Shown here piece after piece: positions 23,818 through 32,866 of a stretch of 64,000 bases of DNA. The number at the start of each line of letters is the position of its first letter. Within the stretch, counting starts at the first letter, position 1. Source of the DNA: an uncultured Oscillospiraceae bacterium (GTDB lineage Bacteria > Bacillota > Clostridia > Oscillospirales > Oscillospiraceae); NCBI GenBank assembly GCA_934565655.1, contig CAKTIE010000004.1, positions 80,632-144,631 on the forward strand, read 5' to 3'. The notes below the pieces were generated by a model. The model did no database searches. It was not told where the DNA came from and saw nothing but the letters and a program-made list of their open reading frames with translations. Position numbers and translations under genes: made by a program.

Positions 23818-25200
23818 TTACGCCAATTTGGACGCTAAATTCTCCACGGCCTCGCCCAGTGCCTCCTCAAAGGAGGGGTGAGGACGCATGACAGTCAATA
23901 GCTGCTCCACCGTCAGACGGTTCACCATGGCGGTGCTCAGCTGAGAGATCATGTCACTGGCGTGCTGGCACATGAGCTGTGCACCGATAAGCGCGTGGGT
24001 GTCCGTGCGCGCCACCAGCTTCATGAAGCAGCGTCCCGGGTCTTCTATGATGGTGCGGGCGTTGCTGAACAGGGTACACTTGCCGGACACGGTGGGAATG
24101 CCCTGCTCCCTGGCCTCGGCCTCGGTGAGTCCCACTACGGCGATCTCCGGGGCGCTGTAAATGCAGCTGGGGATCACGTTCAGATCGATGCTGCCTTTGC
24201 TGCCGCACATCCGCTCCACGCAGTCCGTGCCTTGTGCCGCGGCCACATGAGCCAGCTGCACGGCGGCGGATGCGTCGCCAATGGCGTACACGCCGGGGAT
24301 GCTGGTCTGATAGCTTTCGTCCACCAGCAGCCGTTTACCGTTCAGCGCCGGGGTCAGTCCCTCGGCAAACAGACCGTCGAAATACGCCCGGCGGCCAATG
24401 GCACACAGCACCTTCTCGCCGGTGACGGTCAGCTCCTTGCCCTTCTGCTCCAGATGGACGCAAAGACCGTCCACCGTCTGCTCCACAGACTGCACCATGG
24501 CGGAGGTCAGCACCTCCACGCCCTGCTTTTTCAGGATCTGCGCCAGATTCTGTCCCAGCTCGCGATCCAGCTGGGGCAGCAGGTTGGCCATGCCCTCCAC
24601 CAGCGTTACCTGACAGCCGAGGTGACTGTAAAACGTGGCGAATTCCACGCCGATAACGCCGCCGCCGATAATGACGATGGACTGATACGGTGTGTCCGTG
24701 CCCTCCAACAGCTCGTCGGAGGTCATAACGCCGGGCAGCTCCAGTCCGGGAATGGGCGGCCGGACATTCACCGAGCCGGTGGCGGCCAGAATGCGCTCCG
24801 CGGTATACCGTGTCACCGCGCCGTCCGCACCGGTGACATCCACCTGACCGGGGGCGGCGATCTGCGCCGTACCCTCGATAACGTCCACCTTTGCGCCCTT
24901 CAGCAGCGCGTGGATGCCGGAGCGCAGCTTCTCGCTGACGCTGCGCTTGAAAGCGAACATCTCGCCGATGTCGTAGGAAAGACTGCCGTGAATGCCTATG
25001 CCGGCGCCGTTCACGGCATCGTAATAGACCTGAGAGGCGTGGAGCAGCGTCTTGGTAGGGATGCAGCCCCGGTTCAGGCAGGTGCCGCCCACCTCCCGGC
25101 GCTCCACAATGGCAGTATGCAGCCCCAGCTTGGCGGCGCGCAGCGCGGCGGTGTACCCGCCGGGGCCTGCGCCGATGACGATCAACTGATAGTCAGACAT
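23818..25200 (-). CDS. lpdA: Dihydrolipoyl dehydrogenase (L protein)
   Basis: A 460-residue flavoprotein that re-oxidises the dihydrolipoyl arm of GcvH with NAD+. It has the FAD motif GAGPGGYTAALRAAKLG, redox disulfide CLNRGC (GGTCLNRGCIPTK), second dinucleotide motif GGGVIGVEFATFYSHLG, AIGDAS and the C-terminal HPSFEEALGEA with the catalytic His. Full length. AGGAGG lies before the ATG. It is the last gene of the glycine cleavage operon, 19 bp after lplA. Confidence 0.95.
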   Translation of the reverse strand: MSDYQLIVIGAGPGGYTAALRAAKLGLHTAIVERREVGGTCLNRGCIPTKTLLHASQVYYDAVNGAGIGIHGSLSYDIGEMFAFKRSVSEKLRSGIHALLKGAKVDVIEGTAQIAAPGQVDVTGADGAVTRYTAERILAATGSVNVRPPIPGLELPGVMTSDELLEGTDTPYQSIVIIGGGVIGVEFATFYSHLGCQVTLVEGMANLLPQLDRELGQNLAQILKKQGVEVLTSAMVQSVEQTVDGLCVHLEQKGKELTVTGEKVLCAIGRRAYFDGLFAEGLTPALNGKRLLVDESYQTSIPGVYAIGDASAAVQLAHVAAAQGTDCVERMCGSKGSIDLNVIPSCIYSAPEIAVVGLTEAEAREQGIPTVSGKCTLFSNARTIIEDPGRCFMKLVARTDTHALIGAQLMCQHASDMISQLSTAMVNRLTVEQLLTVMRPHPSFEEALGEAVENLASKLA

Positions 25201-25219
25201 AGGAGTACCTCCTGTGTTT

Positions 25220-26206
25220 TCAGATGTTTTGTGCGCGGATGAGACGGCACAGATCGCCCTTGATCTCCTCCGCCACCGCCGCGCCCTCTATGGCGCGGCA
25301 CAGAGTTTCGGCGGAAAACGCGCAGCCGTTGAGAGCGCCCTCCAGCACGGCGGACAGTTCCGCATCCATGGCGTCGGTATACACCGCCGCATCGCGGCAG
25401 CTGCCGTGCTCCACACGCAGGTGCAGGCTCACCTCGCCCCATGGGAACTTATCCCCGCAGGCAAAGTCCAGCGGCGCGCTGCGGCCATAGACCCAATCCC
25501 GGCTGCTGAACTGCGCATACAGCGCGTCCAGCGCATCGTGGTCGAAGTCCTGCTCCTGCAGCGGCACAGCCGTCAGGCCGTAGACCTGCTCAAATGCCCG
25601 GTTCATGGCCTCCGCCATCTTTTCGATGGTCAGATCGGGGCACAGCTCCCGCAGGTTTACCACGCGGGAACGCACAGAATCCACGCCCTTGCTGGCGATC
25701 TTGGCGGTAGAGGGGCTGAGATACCGCCCCATCTTCGTCATATCGGCGTCTACCAGCAGTGTGCCGTTGTGGAATGCCCTGCCGTTGTGGGAGAAAAAGG
25801 AGTTGCCGGAGAACTTCCGCCCCTCGGCCAGCAGATCGTTGCGCCCGGACAGCTCCGCCCTGAGCCCCAGCAGACGGCAGGCCGTGAGAATGACCTGCTG
25901 CTGCCGGGGGAGATCGTAGTTTTTCTCTGTGACGCTGAACGTAAAGTTCAGGTTCCCCATATCGTGAAACACCGCGCCGCCGCCGGAGAGACGCCGTGCC
26001 AGTACACCGCCTTCCTGCTCCAGAAGGCCGGTGCGGCACTCCTTCCAGGCGTTTTGATTGCGGCCGATGACGACTGTGTTCTGATTCTGCCACAGGTAGA
26101 GAATGCAGGCATCCTCCGGCACAGTCTCGGTAAGATACTGCTCCAGCGCCAGATTGCGATAGGGGTCTGTGCCGCTGCCGGAATAGGTGTAAAGTCTCCG
26201 TATCAT
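25220..26206 (-). CDS. lplA: Lipoate-protein ligase A
   Basis: A 328-residue ligase that activates lipoate with ATP and attaches it to the lysine of GcvH. Motifs: RRLSGGGAVFHDMGNLNFTF (family signature R-R-x-S-G-G-G-x-V-x-H-D), NDLLAEGRKFSGNSFF, HNGTLLVDADM, and SKGVDSVRSRVVNL. The C-terminal accessory domain is present. The ATG overlaps the gcvPB stop by 4 bp (ATGA-type coupling). Its place inside the gcv operon indicates that it serves GcvH lipoylation from scavenged lipoate. Confidence 0.93.
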   Translation of the reverse strand: MIRRLYTYSGSGTDPYRNLALEQYLTETVPEDACILYLWQNQNTVVIGRNQNAWKECRTGLLEQEGGVLARRLSGGGAVFHDMGNLNFTFSVTEKNYDLPRQQQVILTACRLLGLRAELSGRNDLLAEGRKFSGNSFFSHNGRAFHNGTLLVDADMTKMGRYLSPSTAKIASKGVDSVRSRVVNLRELCPDLTIEKMAEAMNRAFEQVYGLTAVPLQEQDFDHDALDALYAQFSSRDWVYGRSAPLDFACGDKFPWGEVSLHLRVEHGSCRDAAVYTDAMDAELSAVLEGALNGCAFSAETLCRAIEGAAVAEEIKGDLCRLIRAQNI

Positions 26207-27606
26207 GCGTTTCTCCAGCGCACCACGGGATGCCGGGCGGCCTGTACCTCGTCGGGGCGTCCGATGGGCATATTGTGGGGCGCGGTGTGCATGGACTCCG
26301 CATCCTCAAAGGCCTTGTGATACAGCTTGCGCAGCACCTCAGCCGCGTGCTCCAGCGTCTCGGGGCCTTCCGTTTCCGTGGGCTCCAGCATCAGCGCCTC
26401 GTGGACGATCAGCGGGAAGTACATGGTGGGGGGATGGATGCCCTCGTCGATCAGGGATTTGGCCACATCCAGCGCGGATACGCCCGTTTCCTTTTTCAGA
26501 TCGCTGAGATCCAGTACGAACTCATGCATGCAGATGCGGTCATAGGCGGGGGTGTAGGTGCCCTTCAGCAGGTGCATGAGATAGTTGGCGTTCAGCACGG
26601 CGTTCTGTGCGGCCTCGGGGATGCCCTCGCGGCCCAGCGTCAGCAGATAGGCCAGCGCCCGGACTACCACCAGGAAGTTGCCCCGGAAGCCCCGCACCTG
26701 AATGTGGCCCGGCTCCTCCGCCAGCGCGCTGTGGGGCAGGTAGGGAGACAGGAAGCTCTTGCAGCCCACCGCACCTGCGCCGGGACCGCCGCCGCCGTGA
26801 GGCGTGGCGAAGGTCTTGTGCAGGTTCATGTGGATGCAGTCAAAGCCCATGTCGCCGGGGCGGACAACGCCCATGACGGCATTCAGGTTGGCGCCGTCGT
26901 AGTAGCACAGGCCGCCAGCCTCGTGGACAAGGCGGGTGATCTCCAGAATGTTGTGGTCAAAGATGCCCACAGTGTTGGGGTTGGTCAGCATCAGACCGGC
27001 GGTGTCCTCGCCCAGCACGGCGCGGAGCGCATCCAGATCCACGCAGCCGTCAGGGCCGGAGGCGATGTTCACCACCTGATAGCCGCACATGGCGGCGGTG
27101 GCGGGGTTGGTGCCGTGGGCGCTGTCGGGCACGATGATCTTGGTGCGCTTGTGGTCGCCCCGTGCGTCGTGATACTGCTTGATCAGCAGCACGCCGGTAA
27201 ACTCGCCGTGCGCGCCGGCGGCAGGCTGGAAGGTCATGTCGTCCATGCCGGTGATCTCGCACAGGTAGGACTTGGCAGTATCCAGCACTTCCTGAACGCC
27301 CTGCTGGTCGGCGGCGGGAGCAAGCGGATGGATAGCGGTAAAGCCCTCCAGCGCGGCAACCTCCTCGTCGATGCGGGGGTTATACTTCATGGTGCAGGAG
27401 CCCAGGGGATAGAAGCCGCAGTTCACGCCGTGTACCTGCTTGCAAAGCTCGGTATAATGGCGGGAGATATCCGTCTCGCTCATCTCCGGCAGGGCGGGCT
27501 TCGTCTCACGCTGCAAGGAAGCGGGCAGCTTGACCTCAGGCACGTCGCAGGCGGGCAGAAGGCCGCAATGGCGGCCGGGAACGCTCTTTTCAAAAATCAG
27601 CTTCAT
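26203..27606 (-). CDS. gcvPB: Glycine decarboxylase P protein, subunit 2
   Basis: A 467-residue PLP-binding subunit of the split P protein, which decarboxylates glycine and transfers the aminomethyl group to lipoyl-GcvH. The PLP lysine lies in MNLHKTFATPHGGGGPG. Other family blocks are GFYPLGSCTMKYNPR, AAGAHGEFTGVLLIK, DSAHGTNPATAAMCG, and NPNTVGIFD. Full length for the split form of Firmicutes. The start overlaps the gcvPA stop by 4 bp, which fits a stoichiometric alpha2-beta2 complex. Confidence 0.96.
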   Translation of the reverse strand: MKLIFEKSVPGRHCGLLPACDVPEVKLPASLQRETKPALPEMSETDISRHYTELCKQVHGVNCGFYPLGSCTMKYNPRIDEEVAALEGFTAIHPLAPAADQQGVQEVLDTAKSYLCEITGMDDMTFQPAAGAHGEFTGVLLIKQYHDARGDHKRTKIIVPDSAHGTNPATAAMCGYQVVNIASGPDGCVDLDALRAVLGEDTAGLMLTNPNTVGIFDHNILEITRLVHEAGGLCYYDGANLNAVMGVVRPGDMGFDCIHMNLHKTFATPHGGGGPGAGAVGCKSFLSPYLPHSALAEEPGHIQVRGFRGNFLVVVRALAYLLTLGREGIPEAAQNAVLNANYLMHLLKGTYTPAYDRICMHEFVLDLSDLKKETGVSALDVAKSLIDEGIHPPTMYFPLIVHEALMLEPTETEGPETLEHAAEVLRKLYHKAFEDAESMHTAPHNMPIGRPDEVQAARHPVVRWRNA

Positions 27607-28919
27607 TTTGCCAGCACCTCCTTCACGATGGCAGCGGTCTTGTCCATGGCGTCCCTGGTGACCTTTTCAGTGGCACACCACAGGATACCGCCCGCAACAG
27701 GCAGGCCGCCCAGAATACCGGCATCGGACAGGGCGGCAAGGACTTCCTCCGTTTTGGGCATATCGGTGACGAACTCGTGGAAGAAATCGCCGTCATAGCG
27801 CAGCTTCACGCCGTCCACGGCGCACAGGGCCTCCGACAGATAGTGGGCCTTGGCCATGGACTGCTCCGCCGCCTGGGCCATGCCGTCGGGGCCCATGGTG
27901 GACATATAGAGTCCGGCAGTCAGGGCGCACAGGGCCTCGTTGGAGCAGATGTTGCTGCTGGCCTTCTCTCGGCGGATGTGCTGCTCGCGGGCCTGCAGGC
28001 TCAGCACATAGGCGCGGCGGCCCTCGGCGTCCGTGGTCTCGCCCACGATGCGGCCGGGCAGCTTGCGCATATGCTTTTCGGTGGTGGCCATGTAGCCCAG
28101 ATACGGGCCGCCCGCTGCCAGCGGCAGGCCGAGGGGCTGACCCTCGCCCACGGCGATATCCGCGCCGCAGTCACGGGGCGTTTTCATGATGGCCAGCGCC
28201 ATGGGATTGCAGCCCATGACGTACAGGGCGCCCGCCTCGTGAACTGCCGCGCCCAGGGCCTCCGCGTCCTCAAACAGGCCGTGGAAGTTGGGTTGCTGCA
28301 CATAAAAGCTGACAACGTCGGGGGTCAGCAGCTCCCGCAGGGCGTCAAGGTCGGTTTTGCCGTCCTTTTCCGGAACGATGCGCAGCTCGTCGCCGGTGCC
28401 GTAGCAGTAGGTGCGGATGGTGTTGATGGTATCGGGGTGGGCGGCGGCGGACACCAGCGTTACCCGGCGCTTGCGGTCGCGGCACATGGCGGCAGCCTCG
28501 GCGGCGGCGGTCGCGCCGTCATAGACGGAGGCGTTGGACACGTCCATGCCCGTCAGCATGCAGATCATGGTCTGATACTCGAAGATGGACTGCAAAAGCC
28601 CCTGACTCATCTCCGCCTGATAGGGGGTGTAGGCCGTCAGGAATTCTTCCTTGGCGGGGATATACTTGACGATGCTGGGAATGTAGTGGTCATAAGCGCC
28701 AGCGCCCCGCAAAATCACGTCGTACACGCGGTTCTTATCCGCCATGGCGCGGACGGCTCGGCCTACCTCCAGCTCGCTCATGCCGGAGGGGATGTTCAGA
28801 GAACGATCCAGATACATCTCCGCCGGGACATCGCCGTACAGCTCACGGAAGGAGGAAAGGCCGATGGCCTTCAGCATTTCCTGCCGCTGCTGAGGCGTAG
28901 AGGGGATGTAGCTGCCCAT
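27603..28919 (-). CDS. gcvPA: Glycine decarboxylase P protein, subunit 1
   Basis: A 438-residue subunit with the family start SYIPSTPQQRQEMLKAIG and blocks FRGAGAYDHYIPS (here LRGAGAYDHYIPSIV), TAYTPYQAEMSQGLLQSIFE, NASVYDGATAAAEA, and EGQPLGLPLAAGGPYLG. The start at 28919 gives TGATATG with the gcvH stop and GGAGGG upstream; a longer frame starting 69 bp upstream overlaps gcvH and lacks family similarity. It pairs with gcvPB. Confidence 0.96.
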   Translation of the reverse strand: MGSYIPSTPQQRQEMLKAIGLSSFRELYGDVPAEMYLDRSLNIPSGMSELEVGRAVRAMADKNRVYDVILRGAGAYDHYIPSIVKYIPAKEEFLTAYTPYQAEMSQGLLQSIFEYQTMICMLTGMDVSNASVYDGATAAAEAAAMCRDRKRRVTLVSAAAHPDTINTIRTYCYGTGDELRIVPEKDGKTDLDALRELLTPDVVSFYVQQPNFHGLFEDAEALGAAVHEAGALYVMGCNPMALAIMKTPRDCGADIAVGEGQPLGLPLAAGGPYLGYMATTEKHMRKLPGRIVGETTDAEGRRAYVLSLQAREQHIRREKASSNICSNEALCALTAGLYMSTMGPDGMAQAAEQSMAKAHYLSEALCAVDGVKLRYDGDFFHEFVTDMPKTEEVLAALSDAGILGGLPVAGGILWCATEKVTRDAMDKTAAIVKEVLAK

Positions 28920-28920
28920 A

Positions 28921-29298
28921 TCAGCCCTCCTGTGCGCAGAAGGCCTCGTAAGCGGCAGCGTCCAGCAGCTCCTCGGTGTCGGACACATTCTCCACCTTGA
29001 TGAGCCATGCGCCGTAGGGATCGCTGTTCAGCTTCTCAGGCGCGTCCAGCAACTCCTCGTTGACGGCGCACACGGTGCCGGATACGGGGGACACCAGATC
29101 GGACACGGCCTTGACGGACTCCACATCACCGAAGGCCTCACCGGCGGTAACGCTGTCACCCTCGGCGGGCAGGTTCACGAACACCACATCGCCCAGCGCG
29201 TCCTGCGCGAAATCGGAGATGCCGATCACCACAACGCCGTCCTCTTCCTTCATCCACTCGTGATCCTTGGAATACTTCATTTCAGCGGGAAACAACAT
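28921..29298 (-). CDS. gcvH: Glycine cleavage H protein (lipoyl carrier)
   Basis: A 125-residue carrier whose lipoylated lysine is in [18 protein letters not shown]. The N-terminal [33 protein letters not shown], quoted in parts ([20 protein letters not shown]), is canonical. It shuttles the aminomethyl group from the P protein to GcvT and the electrons to LpdA. GGAGG precedes the ATG. A 91-bp gap separates it from the GcvT-GlyA gene. Confidence 0.96.
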   Translation of the reverse strand: MLFPAEMKYSKDHEWMKEEDGVVVIGISDFAQDALGDVVFVNLPAEGDSVTAGEAFGDVESVKAVSDLVSPVSGTVCAVNEELLDAPEKLNSDPYGAWLIKVENVSDTEELLDAAAYEAFCAQEG

Positions 29299-29389
29299 GA
29301 TACTTTACCTCCAAATTTTATTTGTCACTGATAGGTTTTGGTTTTGTGGGGCAGCGCCGCCGTTGCGGCGCTGCATATGGATTTTCTGA

Positions 29390-32035
29390 TTAGAGCGCCT
29401 TTTCCGCCAGTTTCTCCAGCGCGGTCTCGAACTGCTCGTCATTGAAGCAGTAGCCCATCTCCAGATGCTGGCTGCGGAGCTTGGCAACGTCGGGGCCGAT
29501 CTCCTTGCCCCGCAGGATGCAGTCCGCCATCAGGCTGGCCAGCTGGGCGAACTCCTTCTCACCAAAGCCGAAGCGGGTCATTTCGCTGACGCCCATACGC
29601 AGCGCGCCGGAGGCGGTGAAGCCCTCCTCGTCCGGGGTGGCCTGATAGTTGACGATGACGTTGTTGCGCTCCAGACGATTGGCGATCTCTGCGCCCTCGC
29701 CGTAGCCCACGGAGACGATGACCTGATGGGTCTCGGTATAGTCGATGGCGGGGTCGCCCATCACGTCCAGCCCCTCGGCCTTCAGGCTTCGGGCGAAGGA
29801 CTTGGCATTCTGGATGACGGCCTTCTGGTATTCGTCCTTGAACTGATTCATCTCATAGGCGGCCATCAGCATGCCCACCTGGGTGCCCAGATGGTGGTTG
29901 GACACGCTGCCGGGGAAGGTGCGGGTCTCGATGGTCTTCCACAGGCCGTACTTGAGATCCTCTTCCTTGTAGTTGACGCCGATGACGCCGCGCTGAGGGC
30001 CAAAGAAGGTCTTGTGGGTGGAGCCGGTGACGATCTCCGCGCCCTCGGCAAAGGGGTTCTGGAAGTGGTCGCCGATCAGGCCCAGCACATGAGCCATATC
30101 GTACATGATGGTGGTGGGGATCTTCTCCTGATCCACGAACTGCCGGATGGCGGCCACGGGCTCCTTGTGCAGCACCATGCTCTTGCCGAAGATGATCAGC
30201 TCGGGGCGATAGCGCTCGATGAGCTTCTTGGTCTCCTCCACGTCCATCTTATAGGGGTTGTCGGCGCAGACGGGGAAGTTCACCACGGCGGGCTTTTCGG
30301 TGACGGGGTCGATGGCGATGTAGTCATGCAGCGCGCCCATGGGCTGGGCGGACAGGTGGCCGCCCTTGATGATGTGGTTGTTCATCACATAGCCAAGGCG
30401 CTTGGCCTCCACCTTCCGGTCGAAGCGGTTCTTCCAGTCCATCAGAGAGGAGAACACCGCCATGTTGGACATCTGGCCGCTGAGAGTACGGGTCTCTACC
30501 TCGGTGCAGCCGAAGTAGGCGCGCATCTCCTCCACCAGAAGCTGCTCCACCTTGTCGATGAACTCCGTACCCTGATAGTAGAAGATATCCTTATCGTAGA
30601 AGGCCAGCACCTTCTTGTGCTCGGCGTAGCGGCAGCAGGGATCGCTGCCGGACAGGATGCGGACGGCGCGGCTGGGCGTATTCTCGGAGGGGATCAGGTT
30701 GATACACTGCTCCTGCCGCCACTGGTGGTTCTCCAGCGCCTTCGTCAGCAGCTCCAGTGCCTTGGGAGCGCGGTCGCCGCTGCCCACCTTGTGTTCCTCC
30801 TCCTGCATGCCGTAGATGAGGGGACGGGCGTAGGGAGGTGCGGCCACGCTCATGTGGCGGGCGGGGATGACGGCCTTCAGCCGCTTGCCGCGGACGTCCA
30901 CCTCCACGGTGTCATCCTCCAGAATGTCGCTGTTGATGTAGCACAGGCCGATGGCGCGCTTGCCGCTGGCCTCCAGGATCACGGTCTCAAGACCCTCGCC
31001 CTCGCTCTTGAAGTAGGGCACCATGGTGCCGCTGGTGACCCAGCCCACCAGCTTATCCCCCTGATAGATCTCCATCCCGGCACGCATGACGCCGCGATCC
31101 AGCAGGGCGATAGGCGCGATCTTCCGGGGCAGGACGTTCAGGTCACTGAAGTCACGATCCATATGCCTGACGAAGGACTCGTGCTGCTTTTCCAGCGCCT
31201 TGCGGCCGATGAAGTCGCCCTTTTCGGCGGCAAAGCTGACGGCGAACTTGGACAGAGGTACGGCGAAAATGGGAATTTCGCTGCCGTCGGGCGCATTGCC
31301 CATCTCGTGACCGTACAGGGGCAGGGCGGCCTCCAGACGCAGGGTATCGCGGGCGCCCAGACCGGCGGGACGTGCGCCCAGCTCGATCAGGCGGTTCCAC
31401 AGCCACGCGGCATCCTCGCTGCGGACATAGACCTCATAGCCCAGCGGCTCGCCGGTGTAGCCGGTCTTGGCGACGCGGGCGGTGTGGCCCTCCAGCGTAA
31501 CGGTGCCCAGGGCATTCTTCATGGGCTCGGTCAGCTGTGCGCCACCGGCCAGCGCCGTCAGCATCTCCTTGCACTTGGGGCCCTGCACCGCGATGGCGGC
31601 CCACTTATCTGTGATGTTCTCGATCTGGCAGTCGAAGCCCTTCAGCGCTTCGTACAGGTGGGCCAGATCCTTGTCGGTATTGGCGGCGTTCACCACCAGC
31701 AGATAGCTGTCCTCCTCAAAGAGGTACAGATAGGCATCGTCCACCGCGCCGCCATCGTTGTCGGGAATGATGCAGTACTGGGCCATGTTCAGATCCAGTG
31801 CGCTGACGTTGCTGGACAGCACATGCTGCAAAAACGCCTTGCGCTCCGCTCCGGTAATGCGCAGGCGGCCCATGTGGGACACGTCGAACAGGCTGCACAC
31901 CTGACGGGTATACAGATGCTCGGCAATGATGCCGCTGGGATACTGAATGGGCATCTCCCATCCGCCGAAGTCCACCAGCTCCGCGCCGGCGGCCACATGG
32001 ATGTCATACAGCTGGGTACGCTTCAGTTCGCTCAT
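29390..32035 (-). CDS. Fused aminomethyltransferase (GcvT) and serine hydroxymethyltransferase (GlyA)
   Basis: A single 881-residue frame. Residues 1-~368 are GcvT: LYDIHVAAGAELVDFGGWEMP, SLFDVSHMGR, YCIIPDNDGGAVDDAY, AKTGYTGEPLGYEVYV, LGARDTLRLEAALPLYGHEM. Residues ~390-881 are SHMT-like: INLIPSENTPSRAV, TLSGQMSNMAVFSS, MYDMAHVLGLIG, and the PLP lysine in TGSTHKTFFGPQRG. GcvT makes 5,10-methylene-THF and ammonia; SHMT uses methylene-THF plus glycine to make serine, so the fusion could couple or channel the C1 unit. The start is at 32035 (AAGGAGG upstream); 81 codons further upstream are riboswitch leader. First gene of the gcv operon. Confidence 0.9.
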   Translation of the reverse strand: MSELKRTQLYDIHVAAGAELVDFGGWEMPIQYPSGIIAEHLYTRQVCSLFDVSHMGRLRITGAERKAFLQHVLSSNVSALDLNMAQYCIIPDNDGGAVDDAYLYLFEEDSYLLVVNAANTDKDLAHLYEALKGFDCQIENITDKWAAIAVQGPKCKEMLTALAGGAQLTEPMKNALGTVTLEGHTARVAKTGYTGEPLGYEVYVRSEDAAWLWNRLIELGARPAGLGARDTLRLEAALPLYGHEMGNAPDGSEIPIFAVPLSKFAVSFAAEKGDFIGRKALEKQHESFVRHMDRDFSDLNVLPRKIAPIALLDRGVMRAGMEIYQGDKLVGWVTSGTMVPYFKSEGEGLETVILEASGKRAIGLCYINSDILEDDTVEVDVRGKRLKAVIPARHMSVAAPPYARPLIYGMQEEEHKVGSGDRAPKALELLTKALENHQWRQEQCINLIPSENTPSRAVRILSGSDPCCRYAEHKKVLAFYDKDIFYYQGTEFIDKVEQLLVEEMRAYFGCTEVETRTLSGQMSNMAVFSSLMDWKNRFDRKVEAKRLGYVMNNHIIKGGHLSAQPMGALHDYIAIDPVTEKPAVVNFPVCADNPYKMDVEETKKLIERYRPELIIFGKSMVLHKEPVAAIRQFVDQEKIPTTIMYDMAHVLGLIGDHFQNPFAEGAEIVTGSTHKTFFGPQRGVIGVNYKEEDLKYGLWKTIETRTFPGSVSNHHLGTQVGMLMAAYEMNQFKDEYQKAVIQNAKSFARSLKAEGLDVMGDPAIDYTETHQVIVSVGYGEGAEIANRLERNNVIVNYQATPDEEGFTASGALRMGVSEMTRFGFGEKEFAQLASLMADCILRGKEIGPDVAKLRSQHLEMGYCFNDEQFETALEKLAEKAL

Positions 32036-32074
32036 ACGTTTTTCCTCCTTAAAGATCGTTTCTTTTTTGGCAGC

Positions 32075-32292
32075 AAAAAAGGACACAAAACCGCGCTTTA
32101 CGGCTTTGTGCCCCCGTTGAGTTACCTGAGAGATTCCCTCCGCTATGGGAGGTTGCACCTTCGGTGGTCGGGCGTTGCCGTCCGGCCTTTTCGGAGTATC
32201 GTCCGGAACCGGTCCTTTTGCCTGAGAGCTTCTGCGTTCCCCTTCGGCGCCGCCTGCGGCGGTCTCTCCCGATCCCATCGTCCGATCGATAT
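32075..32292 (-). promoter_or_regulatory. Tandem glycine riboswitch with terminator
   Basis: Two aptamers in series on the minus strand. The upstream one (~32205-32290) has GGGAGAGACC, CCGAAGGGG and CTCTCAGGCAAAAGGACCG. The second (~32115-32203) has GGACGGCAACGCC, ACCGAAGGTGCAACC and ATCTCTCAGGTAAC. A hairpin GGCACAAAGCCG / CGGTTTTGTGTC followed by TTTTTT (32075-32115) is the expression platform. Glycine riboswitches before gcv operons normally turn expression on by preventing termination. Confidence 0.93.
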
Positions 32293-32300
32293 GAAGTTAC

Positions 32301-32358
32301 GGCAGAGGAAACTGTTTCCTCTGCCGTGATTGTATCATCCGAAAAGCAAATTTGTCAA
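32301..32358 (-). promoter_or_regulatory. Promoter and palindrome at the gcv operon start
   Basis: TTGACA (32353-32358) and TACAAT (32329-32334) are 18 bp apart on the minus strand. The first transcribed bases fall in a 25-bp near-perfect palindrome, GGCAGAGGAAAC and GTTTCCTCTGCC around one base (32301-32325). It could be an operator or a 5' stabilising hairpin in front of the riboswitch. Confidence 0.75.
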
Positions 32359-32555
32359 GACTGAATTCCTGCGGCCTTGTGATGTTTTATTGATTACAAC
32401 AGCACAAAGTGTACCGTTTCTCGCACGATCGGAAAGCTGTTCCACATATGTGTACCGTGTGGGCAGGCGCATGCGTTGCTTTCGTTCTGCCGGGCCGCTG
32501 TGCGATAACACTGGTCATCAGTTCCCCTTGGCCGCTTATCATGCAAGCATTGATG

Positions 32556-32631
32556 GGAGAGAAAAAATTTTCTCTCCCTCTTGACAAGTAACCACTCGGT
32601 AACTATAATCAAAGTTACCGAGTGGTTACTT
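32556..32631 (+). promoter_or_regulatory. Promoter with large inverted repeat (TetR-like operator)
   Basis: After a 12-bp hairpin (GGGAGAGAAAAA / ATTTTCTCTCCC, 32556-32579), TTGACA (32581-32586) and TATAAT (32604-32609) are 17 bp apart. The arms AAGTAACCACTCGGTAACT (32586-32604) and its perfect reverse complement (32613-32631) flank the -10. Each arm is itself a near-palindrome GTAACC-N4-GGTAAC, as TetR-family operators are. TTTTT follows, so the RNA could also form a terminator. The stretch 32359-32555 holds nothing I can identify. Confidence 0.6.
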
Positions 32632-32665
32632 TTTGCGCGGCCAAAGTGCGGCATGAGAGCATATC

Positions 32666-32848
32666 AACGCGAAAGATTTTGCCATTGAAACCAGACAGCC
32701 GGTGTTGAGACGCAGTGCTGATCACAGAGACGATCGTGTACTGGGTCTTATTTTTGAGAGAGATAATGCTAAGATGCTCCACGTTGGGGAGCGTATCAAA
32801 ATGGAAAACCTGAGCGCCGTACTGGATTGGTACAGTGCGCAGCGATAA
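32666..32848 (+). pseudogene. C-terminal gene remnant, unrecognised
   Basis: A 60-codon open frame without a start codon, reading FAIETRQPVLRRSADH, then RVLGLIFERDNAKMLHVGE and LSAVLDWYSAQR-stop. Its regular amphipathic end looks like a real protein C-terminus, but the 5' part is missing and it lies just past the TetR-like promoter. It may be what is left of the gene that promoter once drove. Family not identified. Confidence 0.4.
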
Positions 32849-32866
32849 GAATTGGAGGAATTGCTC

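Noticed and set aside
29465-32329. 954-codon open frame antisense to the GcvT-GlyA gene
   Set aside because: Long antisense frames are expected opposite GC-rich genes; the translation is low-complexity Gly/His/Leu/Val-rich, and the opposite strand has clear enzyme motifs. The same holds for 26230-27798, 27777-29000, 35007-36761, 42748-44475 and 58336-60726.
32387-32654. Minus-strand frames in the gap after the gcv promoter
   Set aside because: Cys/His-rich random-looking translations without ribosome sites; the region holds hairpins and a plus-strand promoter instead.
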